Assembly (NCBI GenBank): GCA_963835165.1
Contig: CAWIGD010000052.1
Span: 124,001 to 188,000, forward strand
DNA: 64,000 nucleotides
DNA from: VAZQ01 sp963835165
Lineage (GTDB): Bacteria; Pseudomonadota; Alphaproteobacteria; Rhizobiales; Xanthobacteraceae
Direction: 5' to 3'
The notes under the pieces: generated by a model
Told to the model about the DNA's origin: nothing
Database searches by the model: none
Seen by the model: only the letters and a program-made list of their open reading frames with translations
Shown: piece by piece, positions 45,984 through 54,690 of the stretch
Position numbering within the stretch: the stretch's first letter is position 1
Layout: each line of letters begins with the position of its first letter
Program-made: the position numbers and the translations under genes

Positions 45984-46090
45984 AACGCCAGTGTTGCGCA
46001 CCTGCCTTCGGTTGTGGAGTCCAGATTCTTGACTATACGGTCGCGGTCCGCCGTGGTCCGATGTGGCCCTCTCGAAGAGAGGAGGACACG
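45984..46090. promoter_or_regulatory. divergent promoter region of HxlR / FAD oxidase pair
   Basis: This 107-bp spacer must hold both promoters. A small inverted repeat, CAAC-GCCAGT-GTTG (45983-45996), overlaps the regulator start and could be part of an operator. TTGACT at 46029-46034 is a possible -35 box for the oxidase; no convincing -10 was found. AGGAGG stands before ATG 46091. Confidence 0.45.
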
Positions 46091-47548
46091 ATGACGACAC
46101 CGACGCCCGCGGAAGTCGGCCACGGGATCAAGGAGCCAACCGTCGTGGAGATCGACGGGTTCCGAGGCCAGCTAATCAGTGCCGACCACGTCGACTACGA
46201 CATCGCCCGTACAGTCTGGAACGGTGCCATTGACCGGCGCCCACACCTGATCGCCCGATGCATCGGGACCGCCGACGTGGTCGCCGCCGTGCGTTTCGCC
46301 CGCGACCACGATCTGGAGATCGCCATACGGGGCGGAGGCCACAACGTGGCGGGCACCGCCATTTGCGACGACGGGATTGTCATCGACCTCTCTGCGATGC
46401 GAGCCGTGCGGGTTGATCCCGCCGACCGCAGGGCTTGGGTGCAGGGTGGTGCACTGTGGGGTGACGTCGACCACGAGACGCAGGCTCACGGTCTGGCCAC
46501 CACCGGCGGAATCGTAAGCCACACCGGAGTTGCCGGGCTGACCCTCGGCGGTGGCGTCGGCTGGCTGATGCGCAAGCACGGCCTCACGGTCGACAACCTC
46601 CTCGCCGTCGACGTCGTAACGGCCAACGGCGAGCTCCTGCGGGCGTCCGAGGACGAGCACCCCGACCTATTCTGGGCATTGCGAGGCGGCGGCGGCAACT
46701 TCGGCGTGGTCGCCTCGTTCGAGTTCCGCCTCCACACCGTCGGGCCCACCGTCCTGGCCGGGCCCATCCTCTGGGACGCGACCGACGCCGGGAAGGTCCT
46801 CCGCTTCTACCGCGACTTCGTCCGCGACGCTCCCGACGAGCTCGGCACGGTCGTGAGGTTCGGCGCCGCGCCGCCGCTAGCGGTCATCCCCGAGGATCTG
46901 CACTGGCGCCCGGTGGTGATGGTCGGTACCTGCTACGCTGGGCCGATGGAGGACGGTGAGCAGGTGCTCCGCCCGCTCCGCGCATCCCGGACTCCCCTCC
47001 TCGACCTCGTCGGGCCCGCGCCGTACATGGGATTCCAGAGCGCGCTCGACTCGACCGTCGTCCACGGTTGGAACTACTACTGGAAGTCCACCCACCTCCC
47101 CGAGCTCCGCGACGACCTCATCGACGTGATCACCGAGCACGCGTTCTCCTGCTCGTCGCCGCGGTCGTACGCGGCGATGTTCCATCTCAAGGGAGCGGTG
47201 AGCCGAGTGGCCGAGGGCGGGACGGCGTTCGGGAATCGGCAGGCGTCGCACGCAATCACCCTCGATGGTGTGTGGCGGCCCGGCGAGGACTTCGGCGACC
47301 GGGACACCGCCTGGACGAGGAGGTTCTTCGCCGCCCTCGGCCGCTTCCGCGAAGGCGTCTACGTCAACTTCCTCGGCGGCGACGAAGACCCCGACCGGGT
47401 CCGCGAGGCGTACGGCAACTTCGTCTACGACCGGCTGGTGAAGGTGAAGACCACGTACGACCCCGACAACGTCTTCCACCACAACCAGAACATCCGCCCC
47501 GGCACCAGCACGCGCATCAGCGGGGCCTCTAGGGCGCGTCCTCATTAA
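46091..47548 (+). CDS. FAD-linked oxidase, berberine-bridge-enzyme type
   Basis: 485 residues. The PCMH-type FAD domain has IAIRGGGHNVAGTAICDDG, with H84 as the expected 8-alpha histidyl-FAD link. The second covalent Cys of plant berberine bridge enzyme is absent (SHTGVAGLTLGGGVGWL). The C-terminal BBE motif YDPDNVFHHNQNI is present. Bacterial members oxidise alcohols, sugars or lactone precursors. AGGAGG precedes ATG 46091. It is divergent from the HxlR regulator and lies inside the segment bounded by 71-bp repeats. Confidence 0.9.
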   Translation: MTTPTPAEVGHGIKEPTVVEIDGFRGQLISADHVDYDIARTVWNGAIDRRPHLIARCIGTADVVAAVRFARDHDLEIAIRGGGHNVAGTAICDDGIVIDLSAMRAVRVDPADRRAWVQGGALWGDVDHETQAHGLATTGGIVSHTGVAGLTLGGGVGWLMRKHGLTVDNLLAVDVVTANGELLRASEDEHPDLFWALRGGGGNFGVVASFEFRLHTVGPTVLAGPILWDATDAGKVLRFYRDFVRDAPDELGTVVRFGAAPPLAVIPEDLHWRPVVMVGTCYAGPMEDGEQVLRPLRASRTPLLDLVGPAPYMGFQSALDSTVVHGWNYYWKSTHLPELRDDLIDVITEHAFSCSSPRSYAAMFHLKGAVSRVAEGGTAFGNRQASHAITLDGVWRPGEDFGDRDTAWTRRFFAALGRFREGVYVNFLGGDEDPDRVREAYGNFVYDRLVKVKTTYDPDNVFHHNQNIRPGTSTRISGASRARPH

Positions 47549-47748
47549 CGCACAGGGCGCCGCAGAAATCCGTTGGCGGCGGCGTTCGGCCGACGCGACG
47601 GAGACCCCCTGGTCGTGTCAGGACGGGCTCTCGCTTACGGCGGGGCAGATCCCCGGCGCGCCTCCCGTTGGTAGTTCCGACGGCGTTCCGATATCGGCTG
47701 GACCACGTCCTGGGCCACAACCCCCTCCCGTCGCGGCCCCGTACACTG

Positions 47749-47819
47749 ACCGAGCAGGCGCTGTGGAAGCCGGTGATCGAGCAGATCAGCACGTTCAAGG
47801 CCGCGCCCAAGTGAACGCC
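47749..47819 (+). repeat. 71-bp direct repeat, right copy (orphan end of Bug gene)
   Basis: An exact copy of 40415-40485, encoding EQALWKPVIEQISTFKAAPK and stop without the rest of a Bug gene. It sits 200 bases after the FAD-oxidase stop and runs into a 12-bp-unit minisatellite that starts from its own last bases. Confidence 0.95.
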
Positions 47820-47879
47820 CAAGTGAACGCCCAACGTGAACGCTCAAGCGAACGCTCAAGTGACGCTCGCGTGACGCTC
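47809..47879 (+). repeat. minisatellite of about six 11-13-bp units
   Basis: Units are variants of AAGTGAACGCCC (two exact copies, then AACGTGAACGCTC, AAGCGAACGCTC, AAGTGACGCTC, GCGTGACGCTC). The first unit is the end of the 71-bp repeat, so the array grew out of the junction by slippage. The left copy of the repeat has no such array. Confidence 0.85.
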
Positions 47880-48052
47880 GCCGCGAAGCTGCATGCGTCG
47901 GGCGCTGCCCGCCGCGACGACCCGCTTGACCCCCGGCTCCTCCATGCGAAATCACCGGCAGGCGGCCGGGTCAGGCGCACGGCAACCAAGGTCGCGGTCG
48001 ATTGAGCGATGGCGAAAGAGCCGATGACTGAATCCGAGCCGTCTCGGGCCGC

Positions 48053-48952
48053 TCATTCTCGGGTCGGCCCTCGCTTGGTTTCGATCTCGGAAATCCATTC
48101 AGCGATCGACTGGCCTATTGCCTCGGCGTGATCTTCCTGCAAATAGTGCAAACCGGGTCCAAGCGGCACGACCTGGCAGTTCTTGATCGAAGCGGCGAAG
48201 CGTTCGGCAAAGGCTGGCGAGACCAGCGCGCCCGGATCACCAACGAACAGCAGCTTGGGATAATCCGCGACGGCCAGTGCGGCGTGCGCAGCTTCAAGGG
48301 CGGCATGGACGTCGGCCGGCTCGCCCTCGATCGGCAGCTCGTTTGGGAGCCGCCATATCGGCCGCCGGGAGTTTGGCGTGAGAAACGGGTTGCGATAGGC
48401 GGCCATCTCCTCGTCGCTGAGCTTGCGTTTGATCGAGCCGGGAAGCACGCGCTCGATGAATGCATTGCCTTCCAGAATCATCGCTTCGCCCTCGCCCGGC
48501 GTTCGGAACTTGCGGAACGTCTCGCGCGCTATGGGTGACTGGTGAAAATCCTCCCAGCTCGGCATCGGCCGAATGAACTCCATGAAGGCGAGCCCGCGCA
48601 CCTGCGCGGGGCGCCGCGCCGCGTAGTGAAAAGCCAATGCCGTTCCCCAGTCCTGGGCCACGAGAAAGAACTGATCGATGTGGAGAGCTTCGATGAACGC
48701 ATCGAGATATCGCGCGTGATCGAAGAAGCGATACTCGATGTCTGGCTTTCCCGACTGCCCAAAGCCGATCAAGTCGGGCGCGATGCAGCGCGCCACGGGC
48801 GCCACCTGCGGCATGATGTTGCGCCAGATGAACGACGAGGTCGGATTGCCGTGCAGGAAGAGGGCGACGGCCCGGCCGCTCGATCCCACTTCCCTGTAAG
48901 CCATGGTCGAATCGAGAGCGATGACGTGATGTTGGTCGATGTGCGTGTGCAT
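48053..48952 (-). CDS. dhaA: haloalkane dehalogenase, DhaA-like (HLD-II)
   Basis: 299 residues, the usual length. All five catalytic residues of DhaA have counterparts: N36 (LFLHGNPTSS) and W102 for halide binding, nucleophile D101 (QDWGTALAF), acid E125 (FMEFIRP) and base H269 (GLHYLQED). Further family blocks are CIAPDLIGFGQSGKPD and RLPNELPIEGEPAD. The enzyme hydrolyses carbon-halogen bonds of haloalkanes in the cytoplasm to alcohol and halide. ATG 48952 is preferred to the longer frame to 49105. It is divergent from a MocR regulator, with a palindrome between the two. Confidence 0.93.
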   Translation of the reverse strand: MHTHIDQHHVIALDSTMAYREVGSSGRAVALFLHGNPTSSFIWRNIMPQVAPVARCIAPDLIGFGQSGKPDIEYRFFDHARYLDAFIEALHIDQFFLVAQDWGTALAFHYAARRPAQVRGLAFMEFIRPMPSWEDFHQSPIARETFRKFRTPGEGEAMILEGNAFIERVLPGSIKRKLSDEEMAAYRNPFLTPNSRRPIWRLPNELPIEGEPADVHAALEAAHAALAVADYPKLLFVGDPGALVSPAFAERFAASIKNCQVVPLGPGLHYLQEDHAEAIGQSIAEWISEIETKRGPTRE

Positions 48953-49030
48953 CCTGGCTTCCTCGCGAATGCGCGGGTCGTCGGACCCTGCCCGGCGATC
49001 CCTGGATGCGTTGAACCATGCCGGGACAAG

Positions 49031-49049
49031 TGGTACTAAAAAAGTACCA
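49031..49049. promoter_or_regulatory. probable MocR operator palindrome
   Basis: TGGTACT, five A, then AGTACCA: a perfect 7-bp inverted repeat in the 112-bp spacer between the dehalogenase (minus) and the MocR gene (plus), ending 15 bases before ATG 49065. TGGTAC / GTACCA half-sites are typical of MocR-family regulators such as PdxR. Position and sequence support control of both genes by the adjacent regulator. Confidence 0.65.
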
Positions 49050-49064
49050 ATCTTGGAAAAAAGC

Positions 49065-50528
49065 ATGGAGCCAGTTCTGGATCTTCCGATCCGCCTTCCT
49101 GGCAAGGGATCGCGGCGCCTGCTTCGGAATTTGCATCAGCAGCTAAGGGCCGCGATCCTTGACGGGCGGCTGCAGCCCGGCCTTCGCATGCCGTCGACGC
49201 GCGCATTTGCAATGCATCTGCGCGTGTCGCGCAACACGGCCATCGCGAGCTACGACCTCTTGCTCAGCGAGGGTTACCTGACCTCGCGTCCGGGCGCCGG
49301 GACCTTTGTGGCCGACATGCGACCGCGCCAAAAACCGCGAAAGAGCCGCGCCACGGAAGCCGGCGGAGACGGACGCTTGGCCACATTCTGGCGCGGGTCG
49401 GCAAGACCGCTACGCCCAAGGCCAGCCGCAACACCGCGCTTTGATTTCCGGGTCGGTCTTCCCGACCGGTCGTTGCTTCCCCTTCAGGTCTGGCGGCGCG
49501 TGACCGCGCGAGCGCTCAGGACGCTGTCGAAGTCTCCGACAGCCTACGCCGAACCTGAAGGCCGGCAGGTGCTTCGCGACGCCATCTCGAAGCACGTTTC
49601 ATTTGCAAGGCTGGTGGCGTGCCGGGCCGACGATATCGTCGTCACCGCCGGCGCCCAGCAGGCCTTCGACCTGATTGCGCGGATACTGGTGACGCCGGGG
49701 AAGACCACGGTGGCCGTTGAAGAACCGGGCTATCCGCCGTTGCGGGCGGCTTTCGCCGCGGCCGGCGCGAAGCTGGTTACCGTCGCCGTCGACCGGGAAG
49801 GCCTTGTTGTCGATCAACTGCCATCTACGACGCGCGTCATCTGCGTGACGCCCAGCCACCAGTTCCCCCTGGGCATCGTCATGTCTCCTCGCCGCCGTAC
49901 GGCTTTGCTCGATTTTGCCCAATCGCACGACGCGGCTGTTATCGAGGACGACTACGATTCCGAGTTCCGATATGACGGCCGGTCGCTTGATGCGCTGAAG
50001 ACGCTCGATCAAACGGACCTCGTCTTCTACGTGGGTACATTTTCAAAAAGTCTGTTTCCCGAGATCAGGCTCGGCTTTGTCGTTGTCCCCAAATGGGCGC
50101 AGGCGGCCCTCGTCGAAGCCAAGCGGATCGCCGACTGGCATGGGACCGTGCTCGCACAGGAGGCACTCGCAACGTTCATCGACGAAGGTCACATGGCCCG
50201 CCACGTTCGAAAGGCGCGAACGGTCTATGGTCGACGCCGTGGCGAGTTGCTTCGCGCCCTGGCGGACCACTGCGGCAAACAGCTGCAGCCCATGGGAGGC
50301 GAGTTGGGCCTGCATCTGGCGGCGACGCTGCTGACGCCTGTCGGCGCTCGCGTCGTTGCCGCAAGCGCTGCGGAAATCGGCATCGAGGTAACGCCGCTCG
50401 ACGCGTTCGCGAAAAGCTCGCCGACTCCGAACGGATTGGTGTTCGGATATGGCATGATTGGCGAAAAACAGATCGATGAAGGTCTGCGTGGCCTGGCGGG
50501 GATCATAAGGCGGCATTCGCGGCGATAG
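49065..50528 (+). CDS. MocR family regulator (GntR winged helix + aminotransferase domain)
   Basis: 487 residues. Residues about 15-85 are the GntR winged helix (LHQQLRAAILDGRLQPGLRM, MHLRVSRNTAIASYDLLLSE). The remainder is an aminotransferase class I fold with the PLP lysine in VGTFSKSLFPEIRLGFVVVP. Such proteins use PLP or its aldimine as effector and often autoregulate. It is divergent from the dehalogenase gene and has its own likely operator (49031-49049). A MocR beside a haloalkane dehalogenase is unusual to my knowledge; known dhaA regulators are of other families. Confidence 0.92.
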   Translation: MEPVLDLPIRLPGKGSRRLLRNLHQQLRAAILDGRLQPGLRMPSTRAFAMHLRVSRNTAIASYDLLLSEGYLTSRPGAGTFVADMRPRQKPRKSRATEAGGDGRLATFWRGSARPLRPRPAATPRFDFRVGLPDRSLLPLQVWRRVTARALRTLSKSPTAYAEPEGRQVLRDAISKHVSFARLVACRADDIVVTAGAQQAFDLIARILVTPGKTTVAVEEPGYPPLRAAFAAAGAKLVTVAVDREGLVVDQLPSTTRVICVTPSHQFPLGIVMSPRRRTALLDFAQSHDAAVIEDDYDSEFRYDGRSLDALKTLDQTDLVFYVGTFSKSLFPEIRLGFVVVPKWAQAALVEAKRIADWHGTVLAQEALATFIDEGHMARHVRKARTVYGRRRGELLRALADHCGKQLQPMGGELGLHLAATLLTPVGARVVAASAAEIGIEVTPLDAFAKSSPTPNGLVFGYGMIGEKQIDEGLRGLAGIIRRHSRR

Positions 50529-50643
50529 GTTGCAGTCACCGCGGCGGCCCGGCCCGTTGTCCGTCTCGCTCGGTTGTTCCGGGCCACACGTAACCCGCTC
50601 GTCGCGGCTTCGCGCTGCGTCGCCACACCCAGACGAGCAGCCC

Positions 50644-52071
50644 TCAAGCCAGCGGGGTCTTCGCGACGCGGCCGGTGGACTCCACGAACCAGCGTTCGCT
50701 TGCGAACGGCGTGCCGGCCAGACGGGCCGCCATCCATTCCGCGGTATAGCTGCCCGGGACCGGCCCCAGATTGGCCGCGGGAGCACCGCCCACCGAGTGA
50801 CGCGAGTCGGCATAGATCACGAGTTGCCGTGGCGTCTTCATCACGCGGAACATCCGTTCGGTGTGGTCGAGGGGCGACAACTCGTCGGCCTCGCCCGCGA
50901 GGCACAGATAGGGCACCTTGATCCTGTCGATGTGACCTTCCCACGTCAGCGTCTGCCGGAATTTGTCGAACGCGTCCTCGTTTGGAATTCCCGACATGTA
51001 CATGAAGCGCTTTTTGAATGTCGGCGACGCCTCCTGGAAGATCGTATGGCATCCGGGCTCGAGGCACGTGCTCGCCACCGCCACCGCGACGTAGCGCGGC
51101 TCGGCCGAGGCTGCGATCGTGGAAAACAGCGATCCGAAGCTCGAGCCGATGATGCCTATTCTGCTTGCATCGATTTCCGCGCGGTTCGCCAGCCAGTTGA
51201 ACATCGCCGGACCTGCGGCTTGCCAAGCCGGGATGCTGACGCGCACGCCCAGCACAGCACTCTCGTATTGGCCCGGGCCTTCGACGACAAGAACCGCAAT
51301 CCCCCGCGACAGAAAGCGGTCCCCGGTGAGCGCGACGCTGCGCTCCTTGTAGCCGTCCATGCCTGGAATCGAGACGACGCACGGCACCCGCTGACCGGTC
51401 CGGTATCCGTACGGCAGGTGAAACCAGCCCGGCAGGGACTTGCCGTCGAGCGCGATCCAGGCCGGCTCGACCTGATGGTCCGCCAGCTTCGCATACTTGA
51501 GATAGCACTCCCGCTTCTTCTGATTGAAGAAGATGTTCTTGGCGTTGTTCTCGTCGATCGGCCACTGCGCTCCGCCCCAGAAATTGGCGGCCATGAAGAA
51601 GTTGTCGCGCGCGCCAATCTTGTCGTCGATCTTCGCCGCTTCGACCGCCCGCGCTTCCCGCCGCCGCGCCACCGATTCAAAGGCCGGCGTGATGTCGGCG
51701 AATTTCTGTACGCGCGTGCGGATCGCCGCGATGTCGGTTGTGGCCTCGGGGCCCAGCGCCGCCGCCAGTCCCGGAAGGCGCGGCTGATCCCAATCGATGC
51801 CGTTCGCACGTATGATGTTGTCGAGGATCCATCGCTGCTCGTCGAAGCGCTTCATGGACGGTGCCGCCACGCCATCGGGTCTGGGCGCCGGCGGTGCATT
51901 GGGATCGAGCGCGGAAAGATCGGGCAAGGCATTCGGATCCGTCGCGCCCGCCGAGGCCGCCGTCGTCGCTTGCGAGAGGGCCGACGGCTGCGCTTGCGCG
52001 GCCTGGGTGCCGGTAGCGGCAACGGCGAGCACGGTCGCGGTTTGAACGAAAGTACGACGGTCGATGGTCAT
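50644..52071 (-). CDS. Tat-exported alpha/beta hydrolase (FrsA / pseudooxynicotine hydrolase-like)
   Basis: 475 residues. Signal TIDRRTFVQTATVLAVAATG is Tat type. A helical N-terminal part is followed by an alpha/beta hydrolase core: nucleophile elbow GIIGSSFGSLFS, acid Asp in GEADELSPLDH and His in YADSRHSVGG. The layout is that of FrsA or 2,6-dihydroxypseudooxynicotine hydrolase, which cleave C-C or ester bonds. ATG 52071 follows GGAGGAA. It stands alone; the substrate is unknown. Confidence 0.87.
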   Translation of the reverse strand: MTIDRRTFVQTATVLAVAATGTQAAQAQPSALSQATTAASAGATDPNALPDLSALDPNAPPAPRPDGVAAPSMKRFDEQRWILDNIIRANGIDWDQPRLPGLAAALGPEATTDIAAIRTRVQKFADITPAFESVARRREARAVEAAKIDDKIGARDNFFMAANFWGGAQWPIDENNAKNIFFNQKKRECYLKYAKLADHQVEPAWIALDGKSLPGWFHLPYGYRTGQRVPCVVSIPGMDGYKERSVALTGDRFLSRGIAVLVVEGPGQYESAVLGVRVSIPAWQAAGPAMFNWLANRAEIDASRIGIIGSSFGSLFSTIAASAEPRYVAVAVASTCLEPGCHTIFQEASPTFKKRFMYMSGIPNEDAFDKFRQTLTWEGHIDRIKVPYLCLAGEADELSPLDHTERMFRVMKTPRQLVIYADSRHSVGGAPAANLGPVPGSYTAEWMAARLAGTPFASERWFVESTGRVAKTPLA

Positions 52072-52755
52072 GGGCTTCCTCCGTTGCATCGGGCGATGTC
52101 CGCCTTGTGTCCGCACCCGGCGGTATTGCTGGCGCATCTGCGGTCACAAAGCGCGCAACCGCATCAACGCCTCGCCGGTTTGAACGAGTTGCCGGCATGA
52201 TCGTGAGACGGGTTGGTGTTGGCAAGAGCCGGGATCATGCGCGCCGATCAACGACGGACGAGTTCGCGGTCCGGCGCAAAACACGCCCCGCGAGCACGCG
52301 CCCGGCGGCAGAAGGAGCAGGCACGGGATGAATTCGCTATTGACTTCGTAACGTAATAGGGTATAAATAACGAATCATCCATTGGCGCGCCTTCATCAGG
52401 CGCCGATTGGAGCGGTTCATTGTTCCGGTGCCCGTCCCCCTGCGGGGACGGGGTTCCATGGCGCGGCGCTGTTGTTCCGATCGCAAACCGACGGATCCGC
52501 CGCTGAGATCCTGGACTTGTCCCGACGTGCGTTGCGCCGACTCCAAGGGGTCAGCGCAGGTACGCGCGCTTGCGCCAACGACGGCAGGTCCTCCTGTATT
52601 TTTCCTGTTGTTTACAGGGCCGCGCTGCCCGAGGTGCAGTCCCCCGGGGTGAGCCGAGCGTCAAAGCGGCCGTTATTTCATTTTGGCGAAACGAACTCCC
52701 CCTGTTGCGCAAGCGCCACAGATCGGCGCGACCGTAGCAGGGGCGGTCGTGAACG
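52072..52755. other. 684-bp region without a supported gene
   Basis: Upstream of the hydrolase (minus) and downstream of the carboxymuconolactone-decarboxylase-like gene (minus). It contains one strong hairpin (52431-52452). Frames crossing the region do not look coding. Confidence 0.5.
52431..52452. repeat. 9-bp perfect GC hairpin
   Basis: CCCGTCCCC at 52431-52439 and its complement at 52444-52452 around a CTGC loop. There is no T-run on either side. It may be a Rho-assisted terminator or another extragenic palindrome. Confidence 0.6.
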
Positions 52756-53139
52756 TTACGTCGCTCCGGTCTCGCGCAGCACATCGACCGCAATGCGATG
52801 GGCCTCGTTGGCCGCGGGGATGCCGCAATACATCGCGACCAGAAGGAGGATGTCCTGAATCTGCTCGGCTGTGCAGCCGTTGGTGAGCGCGCCCTTGACG
52901 TGGACGCGCAGTTCGTTGGTGCGCCCGGCGCCCGCCATCATCGCGACCATTGCGAGCGATTTCGTCGCCAGCGGCAGCGCCGGCCGGCTCCACACGTCGC
53001 CGTAGGCATAGGCGTTGATGATGTGCTGCAGCGGCTCGCCGAACGCGCCGAATGCTTTCATGCGCTTGTCGACGGCGTCGTCGCCGAACATCTCTCTGCG
53101 AAGCTTCAGGCCCTTTTCGTTAAGGTCGCGCGTATCCAT
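52756..53139 (-). CDS. carboxymuconolactone decarboxylase family protein (PcaC-like)
   Basis: 127 residues, the length of 4-carboxymuconolactone decarboxylase. Starts MDTRDLNEKGLKLRREMFG, then LPLATKSLAMVAMMAGAGRT, ELRVHVKGALTNGCTAEQI and the terminal MYCGIPAANEAHRIAVDVL. True PcaC has this overall pattern, but no other beta-ketoadipate genes are nearby, so a related decarboxylase or peroxidase-like role is possible. ATG 53139 has GGAG eight bases upstream. Two large inverted repeats lie just upstream. Confidence 0.87.
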   Translation of the reverse strand: MDTRDLNEKGLKLRREMFGDDAVDKRMKAFGAFGEPLQHIINAYAYGDVWSRPALPLATKSLAMVAMMAGAGRTNELRVHVKGALTNGCTAEQIQDILLLVAMYCGIPAANEAHRIAVDVLRETGAT

Positions 53140-53198
53140 GCGTTTCGCTCCGGCGTGTTCTGATCCTGGCGAGGTTCGGCCCCCAAGGGCGCTGGACG

Positions 53199-53272
53199 AG
53201 TGTGGCGGATTTGACGTTCCTATCAGCATTGCCGCAAGTCATTCGTAGGAACGTCAAATCCAAAGCCACACT
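53199..53272. repeat. 74-bp inverted-repeat element
   Basis: Arms GGATTTGACGTTCCTA (53207-53222) and exact complement (53246-53261), flanked by outer arms AGTGTGGC / GCCACACT with a three-base bulge; loop 23 nt. It lies in the spacer between the decarboxylase gene (minus) and the aminotransferase gene (plus). Confidence 0.9.
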
Positions 53273-53291
53273 AAGAATCGCATAGTTGCTG

Positions 53292-53360
53292 GTGTCCCTT
53301 GGCTCCGGCGTTCGTACGAGCGCGAGCTGCAAAGGGATGCGAACGCCGGAACCGGGACAC
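53292..53360. repeat. 69-bp imperfect inverted repeat
   Basis: GTGTCCC...TCCGGCGTTCG at 53292-53314 pairs with CGAACGCCGGA...GGGACAC ending at 53360, with a few mismatches. It follows the previous element after 19 bases, so the two form a back-to-back palindromic unit that fills most of the intergenic space. Confidence 0.8.
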
Positions 53361-53438
53361 TAGCCTCCCACATCGCCGCAGCCTAGCATGCGCGGGGTTG
53401 CGGGAGCCGGTTCCCGCAAGACCTGAGGAAAAGCGTTC

Positions 53439-54678
53439 ATGATCCGCATCGTTCGATTTCGCGCCCGTGCTGGCGCCCGGACTGCCGGCGCCGGCGGCCA
53501 AGTGGACGGGGCTAGCGAGATACAGCTTCGTCGGCGGCAACAACGACGCCGACCAGGTTCCGGTCGATCGTCTGATCGCGGCGGTGACGGCGGTGCTCGA
53601 GCGCGAGGGCACGACGCTGGCGACCTACGGCCTCAACAGCGGCCCGCTCGGCTATCGTCCGTTGCGCGAGTTCCTCGCCGCCAAGCTCGGGCGGACGGCG
53701 GGCATCGCCTGCAGCAGCGACGAAATCCTGATCACGTCGGGCTCGCTGCAGGCCATCGATCTCGTCAACGGCCTGCTGCTGGCGCGCGGCGACACCGTCC
53801 TGATCGAGCAGGAATCCTATCAGGGCTCGCTCAACCGGCTGGCGCGGCTCGGCGTCAAGGCCGTGGGCATTCCGCTCGACGGCGACGGGATGCGCGTGGA
53901 TGCGGTGGCGGCCGCGCTCGCCGATCTCAAGAGCCGCGGCATCCGGCCGAAATACATCTACACCATCCCGACGGTGCAGAACCCGACCGGCACCATCATG
54001 GGCGAGCAGCGCCGCCTCGAGCTGTTGCGCCTGTCGGAAGAGTACGGCGTGCCGATCTTCGAGGACGACTGCTACGCCGACCTGATCTGGGACGGACGCC
54101 GCCCGCCGGCGATCTACGCCATGAGCAAGCGCGGCGGCGTCATCCATATCGGCTCGTTCTCCAAGTCGATCGCGCCGGCGTTGCGGGTCGGCTACATCGT
54201 GGCGCCGTGGGAGGTGCTCTCGCGCATATTGCCGCTCAAGACCGACGCCGGATCCGGCGCGCTGGAGCAGATGGTGCTGGCCGAATTCTGCACCAGCCAT
54301 TTCGACGAGCACGTGCCGAAGCTCACGCGCGGCCTGCGCGCCAAGCTCGAGACGCTGATGGACGCGCTCGCCGAGCAGTTCGGCACCGCGGCCGAGTTCG
54401 AGGACCCCAAGGGCGGCATCTTCCTGTGGGTCAAGCTGCCCGACGTCGTGGACACGCAAAAGCTGGCGCAGGCGTCGTTGGCGAGCGGCGTCGCCATCAA
54501 TCCCGGCCCGGAATGGTCGACCGACAAGGGCTACAGCCGGAGCCGGATGCGGCTCTGCTTCGCCAGTCCCTCCCACGACGGGATCCGCGAGGGCGTCGCG
54601 GTGCTCGCGGAGGTCTGCCGGCGCGAGTTCGGTGTGCCTGAAAGAATTGCCAATGTGGAGCGGCGCGCGCAGGCGTAA
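53439..54678 (+). CDS. PLP-dependent aminotransferase (class I/II, LysN-like), start region frameshifted
   Basis: The body from about 53452 to 54678 encodes some 405 residues: LARYSFVGGNNDADQVPVD, YGLNSGPLGYRPLREFL, YTIPTVQNPTGTIMG, the PLP lysine in GSFSKSIAPALRVGYIVAP and RLCFASPSHDGIREGV. The coding frame has no ATG; GTG 53467 is possible. ATG 53439, preceded by GAGGAAAA, gives MIRI and joins FDFAPVLAPGLP if one base near 53452 is removed, so a frameshift error is likely. The family includes 2-aminoadipate and aromatic aminotransferases; the substrate is unknown. Confidence 0.82.
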
Positions 54679-54690
54679 CCCCCTTTGGCG

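Larger units (their letters stand above)
47549..48052. other. region with repeat junction and minisatellite, no gene seen
   Basis: From 47549 to 47748 I see no gene. The right 71-bp repeat and a short minisatellite follow. A frame continues to a TGA at 48003-48005 but resembles nothing I know and is partly made of repeat sequence. Confidence 0.5.

Noticed and set aside
47763..48005. An 80-codon frame through the right repeat and minisatellite
   Set aside because: Its first half is out-of-frame repeat DNA and the rest matches nothing known to me.
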